From contig NZ_JAIVKK010000010.1 of assembly GCF_020524005.1 (NCBI RefSeq), forward strand, positions 113,267-177,266: a stretch of DNA of 64,000 nt, in the 5' to 3' direction. The position numbers and the translations under genes are program-made. Positions 1 to 11,671 of this stretch are shown piece by piece; the stretch's first letter is position 1, and every line of letters begins with the position of its first letter. The stretch is from Microbulbifer aggregans (lineage in GTDB: Bacteria > Pseudomonadota > Gammaproteobacteria > Pseudomonadales > Cellvibrionaceae). Below the pieces are notes generated by a model, which was not told the DNA's origin, did not search any database, and worked only from the letters and a program-made list of their open reading frames with translations.

Positions 1-2
1 GC

Positions 3-1322
3 CCAACTGAACTCGAGGGCGAAGTCACTGCCAATCCGCTTTTCAGTGCACAGCCGGTGACGGTAAGTGCCTCTGGTGAAAAACGTCAAATTGAAATGTC
101 CGCTGCTGTTCAGCGCGCAGTTGCCTGGCATCCGGCCATTGGCGAATCCGTTGGCGTTTTACAGCAACAGCAACAGAATATTCGCGCCGCGCGTGCGGGA
201 TACTTTCCGCAATTGAGTGTCGGCGTCGTTGGCGGTTACGACACCGAGGACGACGGCGACGGAGAGGGACATGCGGTGCAGTTGTATGTCTCCCAGGTTC
301 TTTACGACTTCGGAAAAATTTCCAGCGGTGTGGATACCGCAACGGCGGAGGCGAGGGCATCGCAAGCGCGAGTGCTACAGAGTATTGACTCGATTGCCAA
401 AGAAACCGCTCAGGCGGCTATTGAAGTACAGCGTTACCAGGCGCTGTTGAAATCCGCAGACCAGCAGATCGACGGTGTGTCGGCGATTTCCCGGCTGGTC
501 AAACTTCGCAGTGACCGGGGTGCGAGCTCGCGTTCGGATTTTTTACAGGCGCAGGCGCGTATGGAATCTGCCCGCGCCAATAAACAGCAAACGTTGGCGC
601 AACTGTATCGATGGCAGAGTGTGCTTCAGAACCTTATCGGGTCGCAATATCCGGTTTCTGTTGCCATGTCTGTACCGGGGCCGATCGTTCACGGCTGCTC
701 TGTGGCGCCTGAGCAAGTGAGGTTTGCGCCGTCCGTGTTATTGGCAGAGGCCGAGCGTGCGGCAGCGGTCGCACAGTTGAAACAGGCTCGCGCCAGCGCC
801 TGGCCCACTTTGTCACTGGATGGCAGTGTCAACCGCTACCTGGATCAGACTTATGTCGACACCCGTGCCCTCAATGAGCACGAAGGCGCAGTGTTTTTAA
901 ATCTGTCCATGCCCATTTACCAGGGCGGAAGAATCTCTGCGAATAAAGAGGCAGCGAATTCCGCGATGTATTCAGCGGAGGCTGCCAAGGACAAGGCCCG
1001 GTTATCCGTTGAGCGGGAACTGCGTATTGCCCAGAGTCAAAGCACGGGGTTGAGGCAGAGTCTGTCCATTCTCGATACACGGCTGGATGCGATTTCCGAA
1101 ACCCGGAATCTGTACCGAAAGCAGTACTCATCGCTGGGGACCCGCACATTGGTGGACTTGTTGAATTCCGAGGAGGAAGTTCATCAGGCCCGGGTTGAAA
1201 AAAATAACACGCAGTATGATCTGTATCGCTTGCAGGTTGATTGTATGTATACCGTTGGGGGGATTCGCCGGGCCTTCGATTTGGAGGGTAAGGCCATACA
1301 AGGGGTGGAAGTGCTACCGTAA
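3..1322 (+). CDS. TolC-family outer membrane protein, 5' truncated by window edge
   Basis: Outer membrane channel component of a type I secretion system. The frame is open from base 3 upstream of the first possible start (GTG at 57), with no stop, so the gene begins outside the window. The protein has two long alpha-helical repeats rich in Ala/Gln/Arg and the typical repeat cores (residues such as QQQNIRAARAGYFPQL and later QARASAWPTLSLDG), plus LYDFGK and the terminal region expected for TolC/LapE proteins. The transporter and adaptor genes follow directly (1430 and 3589), so this is the outer membrane partner of that export pump. Family call is solid; the substrate is not visible. Confidence 0.85.
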   Translation, partial: PTELEGEVTANPLFSAQPVTVSASGEKRQIEMSAAVQRAVAWHPAIGESVGVLQQQQQNIRAARAGYFPQLSVGVVGGYDTEDDGDGEGHAVQLYVSQVLYDFGKISSGVDTATAEARASQARVLQSIDSIAKETAQAAIEVQRYQALLKSADQQIDGVSAISRLVKLRSDRGASSRSDFLQAQARMESARANKQQTLAQLYRWQSVLQNLIGSQYPVSVAMSVPGPIVHGCSVAPEQVRFAPSVLLAEAERAAAVAQLKQARASAWPTLSLDGSVNRYLDQTYVDTRALNEHEGAVFLNLSMPIYQGGRISANKEAANSAMYSAEAAKDKARLSVERELRIAQSQSTGLRQSLSILDTRLDAISETRNLYRKQYSSLGTRTLVDLLNSEEEVHQARVEKNNTQYDLYRLQVDCMYTVGGIRRAFDLEGKAIQGVEVLP

Positions 1323-1429
1323 TTTTCTGTGAGATTTACGGAAAATTTTCTATCAAATTTCAGGTACTGGATTTTTACTTTCAGTGACCCTCCAATGGCG
1401 ATTGCCGAGGGCAAGGTGTAGGTAGGAGT

Positions 1430-3592
1430 ATGGATGACTCAGCTGCTAAGAAAATGGATTTTGAACCCTGGCTCGGACCTGTATTGAGGGTCGCCAAATA
1501 CTACCGGCTGGAATATTCGGCGGAGAATATCCGTACCGCGTCGCGCTGGCGGCAGGAGCAAACGGCTGAAAATGTTGTGCGCAGTATGGCACGGCAAGCC
1601 GGGCTGGTGGCGAAATTTTCGAAGTTTAATGCTGCGATGTTAAGCCCCTGGCGAATGCCGCTGGTTGTGCAATTGAAGGGCGGTCAGGTTGGCGTGATCG
1701 AGTCCATGGATGGCAAGGGAAAGTTGGCGATCGCATTCAGTGGTGATGAGGGCGTCACTACCTCGGTAAGAGTCAGTGCACTGGAACAACAGGTTGTCAC
1801 CGTAGTGATTCTGCGTCCAGCCAATAATGTAGATGATGTGCGGGTGGATGATTATATCAAGCCGCCACAACAGCACTGGTTCCGCTCGATTATCCTGCGG
1901 GACCTGAAACCCTACGCTCATGTAATGATTGCCACCACGGTTGCCAATGTATTGGCCCTTGCGGGCATACTGTTTTCCAAGCAGGTTTATGACCGGGTAA
2001 TCCCAGCGGAATCGATACCAACCCTGTATGTATTGTTCAGTGGCGTAATGATTGCGGTGCTGTTCGATTTCGTGATGCGGGTTTCGCGTATCCGTATTAC
2101 CGACTTGCTGGGCAAGCGCGCGGACATTCGCGTATCCGACCTGGTCTTTGGCCACGCAGTGCGGTTGCGCAACACTGCCAAACCAAAATCCACTGGCGCC
2201 TTTATTTCACAGATTCGTGAGCTGGAGCGCGTGCGGGAGATGGTGACATCAACTACTGTCCTCGCCATGGCGGATCTTCCGTTCTTCTTCCTGTTTCTGT
2301 TTTTCATGTGGTACATCGCGGGACCACTGGCTCTGGTGCCGCTCGGTGCGCTACTGTTATTGATCATTCCGGGACTGCTGGCGCAAGGCAAACTGGGCCA
2401 GCTCGCTGGGGAGTCGATTCGCGAGTCTTCATTGCGCAATGCGATGCTGGTGGAGACCGTGCAGGGAATGGAAGACATCAAAGCATTGCAAGCCGAGCAG
2501 CGCTTCCAGCAGCAATGGAACCATTACAACGCAGTAACCGCCGAAGCGAATCTGCGTTTGCGCAGCCTGATTGGTCGGTTGGTCAGCTGGACGCACAACG
2601 TTCAGTCGTCCGTGTTCGCGGTCATTGTTTTATTTGGAGCGCCAATGGTGATGTCTGGCGATATGACCACTGGCGCACTGGTGGCAGCTTCCATTCTCGG
2701 CTCGCGTATGATGGCGCCGATGTCACAGATCACCCAGGTTCTGAGCCGCTGGCAGCAGGCCAGGTATGCGCTCAAGGGGCTGGACCAGATCATGCAGTTG
2801 CCGGTAGATCACCCGGAGGGCAGTAGCCGGGTGCACCTGCCTGACATCAGCGGAAATTACGTGCTGAAACAGGCCATATTTCGCTACGGTCAGGAGGCGG
2901 TGGTACCGGCCCTGGTGGTGCCGGGCCTGCAAATTCGCGCCGGTGAAAAAATTGCCATATTGGGACGTAATGGGGCTGGCAAATCCACCCTGTTACAGGG
3001 GCTCTCCGGCGTGCTGGAATCCAGTGGTGGGGAAGTCGCCCTGGAGGGCGTACAAATGGAACACATCGATCCCGCGGATGTACGCAGGGATGTTGGGCTC
3101 CTGACCCAGAATGCCAGCCTGTTCCACGGTACCCTGAGAGAAAACATAACCCTGGGTGCGCCGGATGCGACGGATCGTGAAATCTACGCTGCGCTCGATA
3201 TGTCCGGTGCCCTGGAGTTTGTTCGCAAGTTGTCCCGGGGATTGGACCACCGGATTCTGGAAGGTGGACTGGGGCTTTCGGGCGGTCAGCGGCAGTCGCT
3301 TTTGCTGGCGCGGCTGTTTATTCGGAACCCCAATGTTGTACTGCTGGATGAACCTACCGCATCCCTGGATGATCTCACCGAAAAACGGTTTATTGCCAAG
3401 CTCAAACGATGGGCGACCAATCGTACCCTTATCCTGGCCACTCACCGTAGCAGTACCCTGCAATTGGTGGATCGCATTGTGGTGGTGGAAAACGGCCAGC
3501 TGATTCTGGATGCGCCCAAGGCGGATGCGCTCGCCCAGTTGGCGCAGGCGGCGAGGCGAGAAGGGCAGGCACGTGAGAGGGTTGTGGAATGA
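1430..3592 (+). CDS. Type I secretion ABC transporter (LapB/RtxB-like)
   Basis: Inner membrane exporter, 720 aa. Residues about 10-125 form a peptidase C39-like domain without an evident catalytic Cys, as in LapB/HlyB-type exporters of large adhesins and RTX proteins, where it binds substrate rather than cutting it. Residues about 155-440 carry the transmembrane segments (ABC transporter type 1 fold). The C-terminal ATPase has Walker A GRNGAGKS, signature LSGGQRQ, Walker B VVLLDEPTA and the H-loop THRSS. ATG at 1430 follows GGTAGGAGT. The stop overlaps the next gene's ATG by 4 bp, so the exporter and adaptor are co-translated. Confidence 0.92.
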   Translation: MDDSAAKKMDFEPWLGPVLRVAKYYRLEYSAENIRTASRWRQEQTAENVVRSMARQAGLVAKFSKFNAAMLSPWRMPLVVQLKGGQVGVIESMDGKGKLAIAFSGDEGVTTSVRVSALEQQVVTVVILRPANNVDDVRVDDYIKPPQQHWFRSIILRDLKPYAHVMIATTVANVLALAGILFSKQVYDRVIPAESIPTLYVLFSGVMIAVLFDFVMRVSRIRITDLLGKRADIRVSDLVFGHAVRLRNTAKPKSTGAFISQIRELERVREMVTSTTVLAMADLPFFFLFLFFMWYIAGPLALVPLGALLLLIIPGLLAQGKLGQLAGESIRESSLRNAMLVETVQGMEDIKALQAEQRFQQQWNHYNAVTAEANLRLRSLIGRLVSWTHNVQSSVFAVIVLFGAPMVMSGDMTTGALVAASILGSRMMAPMSQITQVLSRWQQARYALKGLDQIMQLPVDHPEGSSRVHLPDISGNYVLKQAIFRYGQEAVVPALVVPGLQIRAGEKIAILGRNGAGKSTLLQGLSGVLESSGGEVALEGVQMEHIDPADVRRDVGLLTQNASLFHGTLRENITLGAPDATDREIYAALDMSGALEFVRKLSRGLDHRILEGGLGLSGGQRQSLLLARLFIRNPNVVLLDEPTASLDDLTEKRFIAKLKRWATNRTLILATHRSSTLQLVDRIVVVENGQLILDAPKADALAQLAQAARREGQARERVVE

Positions 3593-4914
3593 GTGGGAAC
3601 AAATTGCCGGCTACAAACCCGGCTCGCAAAGAACCAACCCTTGACCTGGAGCGCATTCCTGCAGAGGAATCGGCGATCAGCCGCCGGCGAAGCCGAAGCG
3701 CCAGACTCGCCAACGTAGCGTTGCTCGAAGCGGATTTCCACAATGCGGGTTTTCACTACAGTGAAGACTCGGATGATACCCAGCTGTCGCAATCTACCCG
3801 GGTGGTCTGGATTTTCTTCCTGTTGTTGGTGTGTTTTGTAACCTGGTCATATTTCGCCAAAGTGGATGAAGTGTCCAAGGGCAGTGGCAAGGTCATCCCC
3901 ACTTCCCGGGCGCAGGTTATCCAGTCACTGGAGGGCGGCATCCTGGCACAGCTACAAGTTTCTGAGGGCGATATTGTCGAACTGGGACAGGTGCTCGCAC
4001 AGCTTGACCCGACCAAAGTACGTTCCAATGTCGAGGAGAGCGAGGCGCGCTACCGAGCGGTATTGGCCAGGGCCGCTCGACTCAGTGCGGAAGTGAATGG
4101 TTCTGACCTGTCGTTTCCGAGAGAGTTACAGGAGTACGAGGATCTGCTCGCCAAGGAGCGCAAGCTCTACCAGACCCGCCAGGGGAGCCTGAAGGAGTCC
4201 ATGGAGAGTGTGCAGGAGTCACTCCGGCTGGTGCAAAGTGAATTGTCGATCACTCGTTCACTGGTTGATTCCGGTGCGGCGAGTAATGTTGAAGTACTGC
4301 GTTTGAGCCGGCAGAAATCCGACCTCGAACTAAAACTCATGGAAATGCGCTCTGAATACATGGTGCGTGCCCGTGAAGAGCTGGCGACAACCAGCGCTGA
4401 AGTCGAGGCATTGACGTCGGTCATCGAGGGGCGTGCTGATTCACTGACGCGCCTGACGTTGAAGTCGCCTGTGCGCGGGATTGTAAAAGACATCGAAGTC
4501 ACCACCATCGGTGGCGTCATCCCACCCAATGGTCGCCTGATGGAAATAGTGCCTTTGGATGACCGCCTGCTGATCGAGGCGAAGATTTCTCCGCGGGATA
4601 TCGCGTTTATTCATCCGGGGCAGGATGCCAAGGTCAAGATTACCGCTTATGACTACTCCATTTACGGGGGACTGGATGGCAAGGTGACCACCATATCGCC
4701 GGATACCATTCAGGACGAAATCCAACCGAACGAATACTACTACCATGTACTGATTCTGACCGATAACGACGCACTGATTAACCGTGCAGGCAAGGAATTT
4801 CCGATCGTGCCGGGCATGGTGGCTACGGTTGATGTGAAAACCGGTTCAAAGACAATCTTTGATTACCTGGTCAAGCCATTCAATCGGGCCAGCGAGGCGT
4901 TGCGCGAGCGATAG
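3589..4914 (+). CDS. HlyD-family periplasmic adaptor (LapC-like membrane fusion protein)
   Basis: Links the inner membrane ABC transporter to the TolC-like channel. 441 aa: cytoplasmic N-terminus, one membrane segment around residues 65-85 (VWIFFLLLVCFVTWSYF), a biotinyl-lipoyl-like half motif (VIQSLEGGILAQLQVSEGDIVELGQ is split over this region), a long coiled coil about residues 140-285, then the beta-barrel half with the ending VPGMVATVDVKTG typical of HlyD proteins. It overlaps the ABC gene by 4 bp. Together with the two genes upstream it makes a complete type I export pump, probably for a large adhesin or RTX protein encoded outside this window. Confidence 0.92.
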   Translation: MSGNKLPATNPARKEPTLDLERIPAEESAISRRRSRSARLANVALLEADFHNAGFHYSEDSDDTQLSQSTRVVWIFFLLLVCFVTWSYFAKVDEVSKGSGKVIPTSRAQVIQSLEGGILAQLQVSEGDIVELGQVLAQLDPTKVRSNVEESEARYRAVLARAARLSAEVNGSDLSFPRELQEYEDLLAKERKLYQTRQGSLKESMESVQESLRLVQSELSITRSLVDSGAASNVEVLRLSRQKSDLELKLMEMRSEYMVRAREELATTSAEVEALTSVIEGRADSLTRLTLKSPVRGIVKDIEVTTIGGVIPPNGRLMEIVPLDDRLLIEAKISPRDIAFIHPGQDAKVKITAYDYSIYGGLDGKVTTISPDTIQDEIQPNEYYYHVLILTDNDALINRAGKEFPIVPGMVATVDVKTGSKTIFDYLVKPFNRASEALRER

Positions 4915-4955
4915 GCCGGTCCATCGATATCTGTTGAAGCCATTGTTTCCTCTTG

Positions 4956-4979
4956 GGTACCCGGATTTGTCCGGGTACC
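4956..4979. terminator. Perfect 10-bp hairpin between convergent genes
   Basis: GGTACCCGGA / TCCGGGTACC with a TTTG loop, placed between the convergent adaptor gene and the CapA fusion gene. There is no T-run on either side, so it is at best a weak bidirectional terminator or an mRNA end-protecting stem. Confidence 0.4.
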
Positions 4980-5001
4980 TGCCTTCAATTACAGCGTTCA
5001 C

Positions 5002-8000
5002 TTACAGTGTGGAATTGTTTACTACCGTCGCGGGCGTATCGGTATCGTCTGCATCGCCAAGACCGGGAATCTGCACGGCAATACGTGTATTCAGTACCGG
5101 CTCTGGCGGGACCGGCGTACTCCCGCCAATGAGTCCAATTTCCAGGCGCAGCTCGCCATTTTTTAACCGCTTGAGGGCGGGGGAACGCAGGCCGTAAAAA
5201 TCTCGGTAGATGATTCCGGGTTGCCAGCGACTGGTGGGCATTTGCCAGTCGCAGGGATCGTGATCCATGGACTCTCCCCAGCAAGAACCGGACGTTTCCT
5301 GCACGGGGACTGCCCGAATATCCAGGCGCAGGTTTTCATCCACCGGTGCGTCAATGGCCCAGAAGGTTTCAACCCACAGGGTCTGACGCCGGTCAATGTG
5401 TTGTGGTGAAACTTGAATGCCCAACAATGTCAGGGGGCCTCGTTGAAGCGGTGTGATTTGTGCGCTGGCCGGAACCTCGTTGACAAACCAGTTGGGGTGC
5501 ATGGGCCGTTGTAGATTCTCGAGTCTCGAAGTTTTATAACGGGTGGTACAAGCGGCTGCCAGGTGTTTGTGTTCGCGCTCTGGTGGTTGCAGGCCGAGTA
5601 TTGCGCTGCCGTCGTTCATCAATTGCAGTGACGTACCCATGTCACTACAGAGGTTGGAAAAGCGAACTGACACTTCGCGCGCTGCGCTTCCGGTGAACTG
5701 GCGGCAATACCCGAAACCAACCCCGACAGGGCAGAAGTGTACCTGCTCCACGCCGCGCTGACTGAGCGAAAGCCGGAAAATACCACTCTCTTGCAGCGTA
5801 TTGCTCGGGCTGTCGAACAGCAGGTTCCCGGCATCATGAATAATTGGTCGCTCGCGATAGACTTCAATGCCCTGCAATCTGTGCGCACTGGTACCGAGTA
5901 CCGCGTCGGCACCAGCATTGATGATTCGATGGCCCACTTCCATCTCAGCCTTACCCGGACGCTGTTGCAGGTTGTTGCCCCAGTGCACCGCTACTACGAC
6001 CACATGGGCCTGTTTGCGACTATCGCTGATCCGTTGTTCAAGTGCCATGGTCCAGGCGTCTGGGCTATTGAGTGATAGGTAGGCATTGCCCGGCAGCCTG
6101 TCCTTTGCCGCAAAGTGCTTTTGGGTGGCATCGATGGAGAAAATGGCCACGTTCAGGTCGCCGGCAGCCCTGACCACAGGCTTGAACGCGGCGTCTACGT
6201 TGACCCCGGAACCGGTGTGCCCGAGCCCGAGTCCGTCGAGCCAGAATCCCTGTTCGAGCAGTGCCTGGGCACCGTAGTCACCGCTGTGATTGTTGGCAGT
6301 CGTCACCACATCGACACCTGCGCGGCAAAGCAGCTTGAGCATTTCCGGTCGGGCGCGGTAATAGAAGGGTGATTCCTCCCCCTTTTCGATACCTTGCTCG
6401 CCACTTGTGGCGACGACACATTCCAGATTGATTACGCTCAAGTCCGCGGAATTCAAAGCGGGAATGCGCCCGAGTACTTCTTCCTCCCCGAGTTCTTCAG
6501 TGCGGTAGTGTTGTCGTCGCGCGAGATTGACATCGCCACCCCAGGCGAGAGTGGGAAGCTGATCCTCCAGGGTTACAGCGTGTGAGGCGGTTTGTTTTTC
6601 CGGCGAAAACTCTGCGGGGCAACCACCCTGTAGCAGGTATTTTCGGAAAGCGACAAAGCCGGAAAGGTAATGCTCTACATCGTCGATACGTACACGGAAG
6701 GCGTGATGACGAATAAAAAAGCTGCCGAGAATTTTGCCTGGGTTCTTAAAGTACATGGCGTATTCCGGCCAGTAAAAACCGTTCAGCAGGTACATTGCGC
6801 GCGTGTGCAGCGCGCGGTAAAACTTGTGCAGGTCCAGCTGCTGTAGCAGCGGGGAAAACTGTGCGTCCTCGCGCAGGCGGCTGACCATACGCTCCGCCGC
6901 CATCATCAGTTCCAGGAGTGTGGGGAAGGTGGTTATGCGCTCGATAATGAAATCGAGATGACCGCTTACATTCTGAATGCCGAATTCGTAGTAGCGTGCC
7001 TCCGGGCGGTAGAGCGTCAGTTCGTTCACGCAGTAGCTGAGCCAGTGATCGTTGGCCCGCCAGTGTTCATTGGCAATGAAATAATCGAAGGCGCTCTCCA
7101 CCATGGCCAGCCAGCGCGGGTCCCGGGTCAGCCCGTAGAGCCGCATCAGGCCGAAGGCGGCTTCACCGTCGTAGTAGATGATCCGGAATGCATCCTTGAC
7201 CGACAGTTGCGGGTACTGCAACACGTGCACAAACTTCCCGGAGTCTGGATCCTGCATATGGCGGATACCCAGAGCCAGCTTTTCCAGTAGAGGATCAAAC
7301 TGCTTGTTGCCGGTAATTTCGCTGTATTTCACCAGCGCCAGCAGGCATACGGCATTGCCGCCGAGTTTGATTTCACCATTGCTTTCAACCAGAAATGCGG
7401 CATCTTCCCCGGAGGGTAGGCGTACGGTTTTTATCAGTTTTTCTGTCAGGTATTTGAGCGCACGCTCTATGGCCGTGTGCAACCCATCGTCGCCGGTGAC
7501 CTCCCAGGCCTCGGTCATGGCGTAGGTAGAGCTGGCGTGCCGCAGGTTGTTGTAGGTACCAATGGCGCGGTCAAAACAGCAGTGCCAGCCGTATTCGAAG
7601 CGGCCGCTGGCACTGACCTGGGTGGAGAGATAGCCACTGCTGGCGCCAATCAGCTGGTAAACCAGCGGCTCATCGAGGTCATCAACAATGCGCCGGCCGG
7701 CATCGCGACCGGGTCCGTAAAGAAATTGCGGCGGTGTTTGCCGGTCCAGATACAGTCCCCGCGTACTGAGTATCGATACCGGGCTGTTGTCAGAAAAATC
7801 CAGCGTGGCCTTTTTGCCGAAGCGACGCTCGGTATAGGCGCGAAACCTGGATTCATTCAGTACCACATGGGGGATTTTGTTTCCGCCATAGAGCATCGCA
7901 TTGGCATTCAGCTCCTGTTCGAGGAAGGCAACCTTGTGTTCGGCATCAAGTGCCAGGCCATAGCGAAAATAGCCGCGTTTGGTATTCCTGAAGCGCTGCC

Positions 8001-8268
8001 TGAGCTGCTGCCAGGTCATGGGATCTGCCCCGGTCACCCAGTCGATGCGCAACCAGCGCGCTCTAAGGTGCGTCGCGGCCAGGGTTTTTCTCGCTTGTAT
8101 CGCCAACCGTAGCCAGAGCCGGGGAAAATCCGCTGCGGTGACATGGGTGACCCGTGCGCGCTCGGCGCCATCGCAGGCGGAAAGAAACAGGGTGTAGGGT
8201 GGGGAGAGGTTTGCGAGTTCCTGCTCTACAAGCGGGCGCGCGCGCGACAACAACTCAGATAGGGACAT
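5002..8268 (-). CDS. Large fusion: alpha-helical toroid-like domain plus CapA metallophosphatase domain
   Basis: 1088 aa. Residues about 570-870 match the CapA/PgsA family (poly-gamma-glutamate or capsule synthesis protein, calcineurin-like metallophosphatase): WGGDVNLARR, INLECVVAT, TTANNHSGDYG, VVAVHWGNN and GTSAHRLQGIEVYRERP are the metal-binding blocks. Residues about 90-550 are an unrelated region with repeated helical segments (GTYNNLRHASSTYAM, YYDGEAAFGLMRLYGL, ISGHL-type turns), as in (alpha/alpha)6 toroids such as glucuronyl epimerase or glycosidase-like proteins; residues 85-150 (WQQLRQRFRNTKRGYF) may be a further small domain. No signal peptide is seen, unlike standard CapA. No capB/capC/capE neighbours are present, so the substrate is unknown. 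Start ATG at 8268. Confidence 0.75.
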   Translation of the reverse strand: MSLSELLSRARPLVEQELANLSPPYTLFLSACDGAERARVTHVTAADFPRLWLRLAIQARKTLAATHLRARWLRIDWVTGADPMTWQQLRQRFRNTKRGYFRYGLALDAEHKVAFLEQELNANAMLYGGNKIPHVVLNESRFRAYTERRFGKKATLDFSDNSPVSILSTRGLYLDRQTPPQFLYGPGRDAGRRIVDDLDEPLVYQLIGASSGYLSTQVSASGRFEYGWHCCFDRAIGTYNNLRHASSTYAMTEAWEVTGDDGLHTAIERALKYLTEKLIKTVRLPSGEDAAFLVESNGEIKLGGNAVCLLALVKYSEITGNKQFDPLLEKLALGIRHMQDPDSGKFVHVLQYPQLSVKDAFRIIYYDGEAAFGLMRLYGLTRDPRWLAMVESAFDYFIANEHWRANDHWLSYCVNELTLYRPEARYYEFGIQNVSGHLDFIIERITTFPTLLELMMAAERMVSRLREDAQFSPLLQQLDLHKFYRALHTRAMYLLNGFYWPEYAMYFKNPGKILGSFFIRHHAFRVRIDDVEHYLSGFVAFRKYLLQGGCPAEFSPEKQTASHAVTLEDQLPTLAWGGDVNLARRQHYRTEELGEEEVLGRIPALNSADLSVINLECVVATSGEQGIEKGEESPFYYRARPEMLKLLCRAGVDVVTTANNHSGDYGAQALLEQGFWLDGLGLGHTGSGVNVDAAFKPVVRAAGDLNVAIFSIDATQKHFAAKDRLPGNAYLSLNSPDAWTMALEQRISDSRKQAHVVVVAVHWGNNLQQRPGKAEMEVGHRIINAGADAVLGTSAHRLQGIEVYRERPIIHDAGNLLFDSPSNTLQESGIFRLSLSQRGVEQVHFCPVGVGFGYCRQFTGSAAREVSVRFSNLCSDMGTSLQLMNDGSAILGLQPPEREHKHLAAACTTRYKTSRLENLQRPMHPNWFVNEVPASAQITPLQRGPLTLLGIQVSPQHIDRRQTLWVETFWAIDAPVDENLRLDIRAVPVQETSGSCWGESMDHDPCDWQMPTSRWQPGIIYRDFYGLRSPALKRLKNGELRLEIGLIGGSTPVPPEPVLNTRIAVQIPGLGDADDTDTPATVVNNSTL

Positions 8269-8487
8269 ACTGCCACTTCAGAAAACCGGGTTTATTTTCG
8301 GCGTTCCGGTGTGAATAGAGGCTTCGCAATTGCCGTATCACTGGCGACGCCGGTGTAACGGAAACTGCTTCACACCCGGTATTTTCAGTTGCCGGCCGCT
8401 AAATTCCGCGGTTTTAAGTATAGGAGTGTAAACAGAGGTCACCGCGGATCAGGCGACAGGTTGATGAACGGAATTTAATACTGCGCA

Positions 8488-8523
8488 ATAAAAAAGGCGC
8501 CCGAGGAATCCTCGGGCGCCTTT
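8488..8523 (-). terminator. Intrinsic terminator of fadH
   Basis: Fifteen-base arms AAAGGCGCCCGAGGA / TCCTCGGGCGCCTTT with a T-run on the minus strand just after the fadH stop. Confidence 0.9.
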
Positions 8524-8545
8524 GGGGACCGTCTTTCAGGCCGGA

Positions 8546-10780
<2,235 letters not shown>

Positions 10781-11671
10781 TCAGGTGAACAGCGCGATGA
10801 TCTGCTCCCGCAGCCATCGGTTTGCGCCGTCGTCGTCCTGGCTGCGGTGCCACAGCAGGTGCCAGTCCATTTGCGGGATTTGGAACGGGAGCTCGAACAG
10901 CTTGGCCGAATGCTGGCGGGCCAGGCTGGCGGGAATAGTTAGCGCCAGGTCGGTTTTCTGCACCACCATCGGCGCCACGCGGTAGTGCTGTACACGTAGT
11001 TTCACCTTGCGTCGTCGCCCCAGCTTGTTGAGCGCAATATCCGCGATGCCGGGGCCGCTGCGACGGCTGGAAACGTGGATGTGCTCCAGTGCCAGGTATT
11101 GTTCGAGTGTCAGGCTGCGTTGCCCGGCCAGGGGATGATCCGGCCGCAGCATGACCTGATAGCGATCTGCGACCAGGCGCTGTTGTTGCAGCTGGGTGGC
11201 AGAGACCATCGGGATATCGAGGCCAAAATCCAGGCTGTTGGCCGCCAGCTCCTTTACCAGCTGGTCGCGGGGCACGTAGTAGGACTCGATCCCGATACCG
11301 GGTGCCGCTTGCTGAAGGTGTTCCAGCAGCCGCGGCAGCAGCAGGGTTTCCGCCATGTCGTTCATGGACATACGCAGGGTTTTCTGCGCGCTGGCGGGAT
11401 CGAAGGTGTGCTGTTCGGCGATGCTGCTGCCGAGGAGTGCCAGCGCCTGTTGCACCCGCGGCATGATGCTCTCGGTGAGTGGAGTGGGGCTCATGCCGTT
11501 GGGGGTGCGGATAAACAGCGGGTCGTCCAGCGAGCGGCGCAGGCGGGCCAGGGCGTTGCTGACCGCGGGCTGGGTGATATGCAGGCGCTCCGCAGCGCGG
11601 GTGAGGTTACGCGTGGCATAGATTGCATCCAGCACCGGGAAGAGATTCATGTCGATCTGCTGCAATTGCAC
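10781..11671 (-). CDS. LysR-family transcriptional regulator
   Basis: 296 aa. N-terminal winged helix-turn-helix (residues about 1-65: FPVLDAIYATRNLTRAAERL, ITQPAVSNALARLRRSL), then a substrate-binding domain. The pattern MNLFPVLDAIY and RTPNGMSPTPL resembles the NodD/LeuO-like LysR subgroup. It may control fadH downstream or the acyl-CoA gene cluster that starts at 12020 on the other strand, as LysR regulators often act on neighbours; the sequence does not prove either. Confidence 0.88.
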   Translation of the reverse strand: MQLQQIDMNLFPVLDAIYATRNLTRAAERLHITQPAVSNALARLRRSLDDPLFIRTPNGMSPTPLTESIMPRVQQALALLGSSIAEQHTFDPASAQKTLRMSMNDMAETLLLPRLLEHLQQAAPGIGIESYYVPRDQLVKELAANSLDFGLDIPMVSATQLQQQRLVADRYQVMLRPDHPLAGQRSLTLEQYLALEHIHVSSRRSGPGIADIALNKLGRRRKVKLRVQHYRVAPMVVQKTDLALTIPASLARQHSAKLFELPFQIPQMDWHLLWHRSQDDDGANRWLREQIIALFT

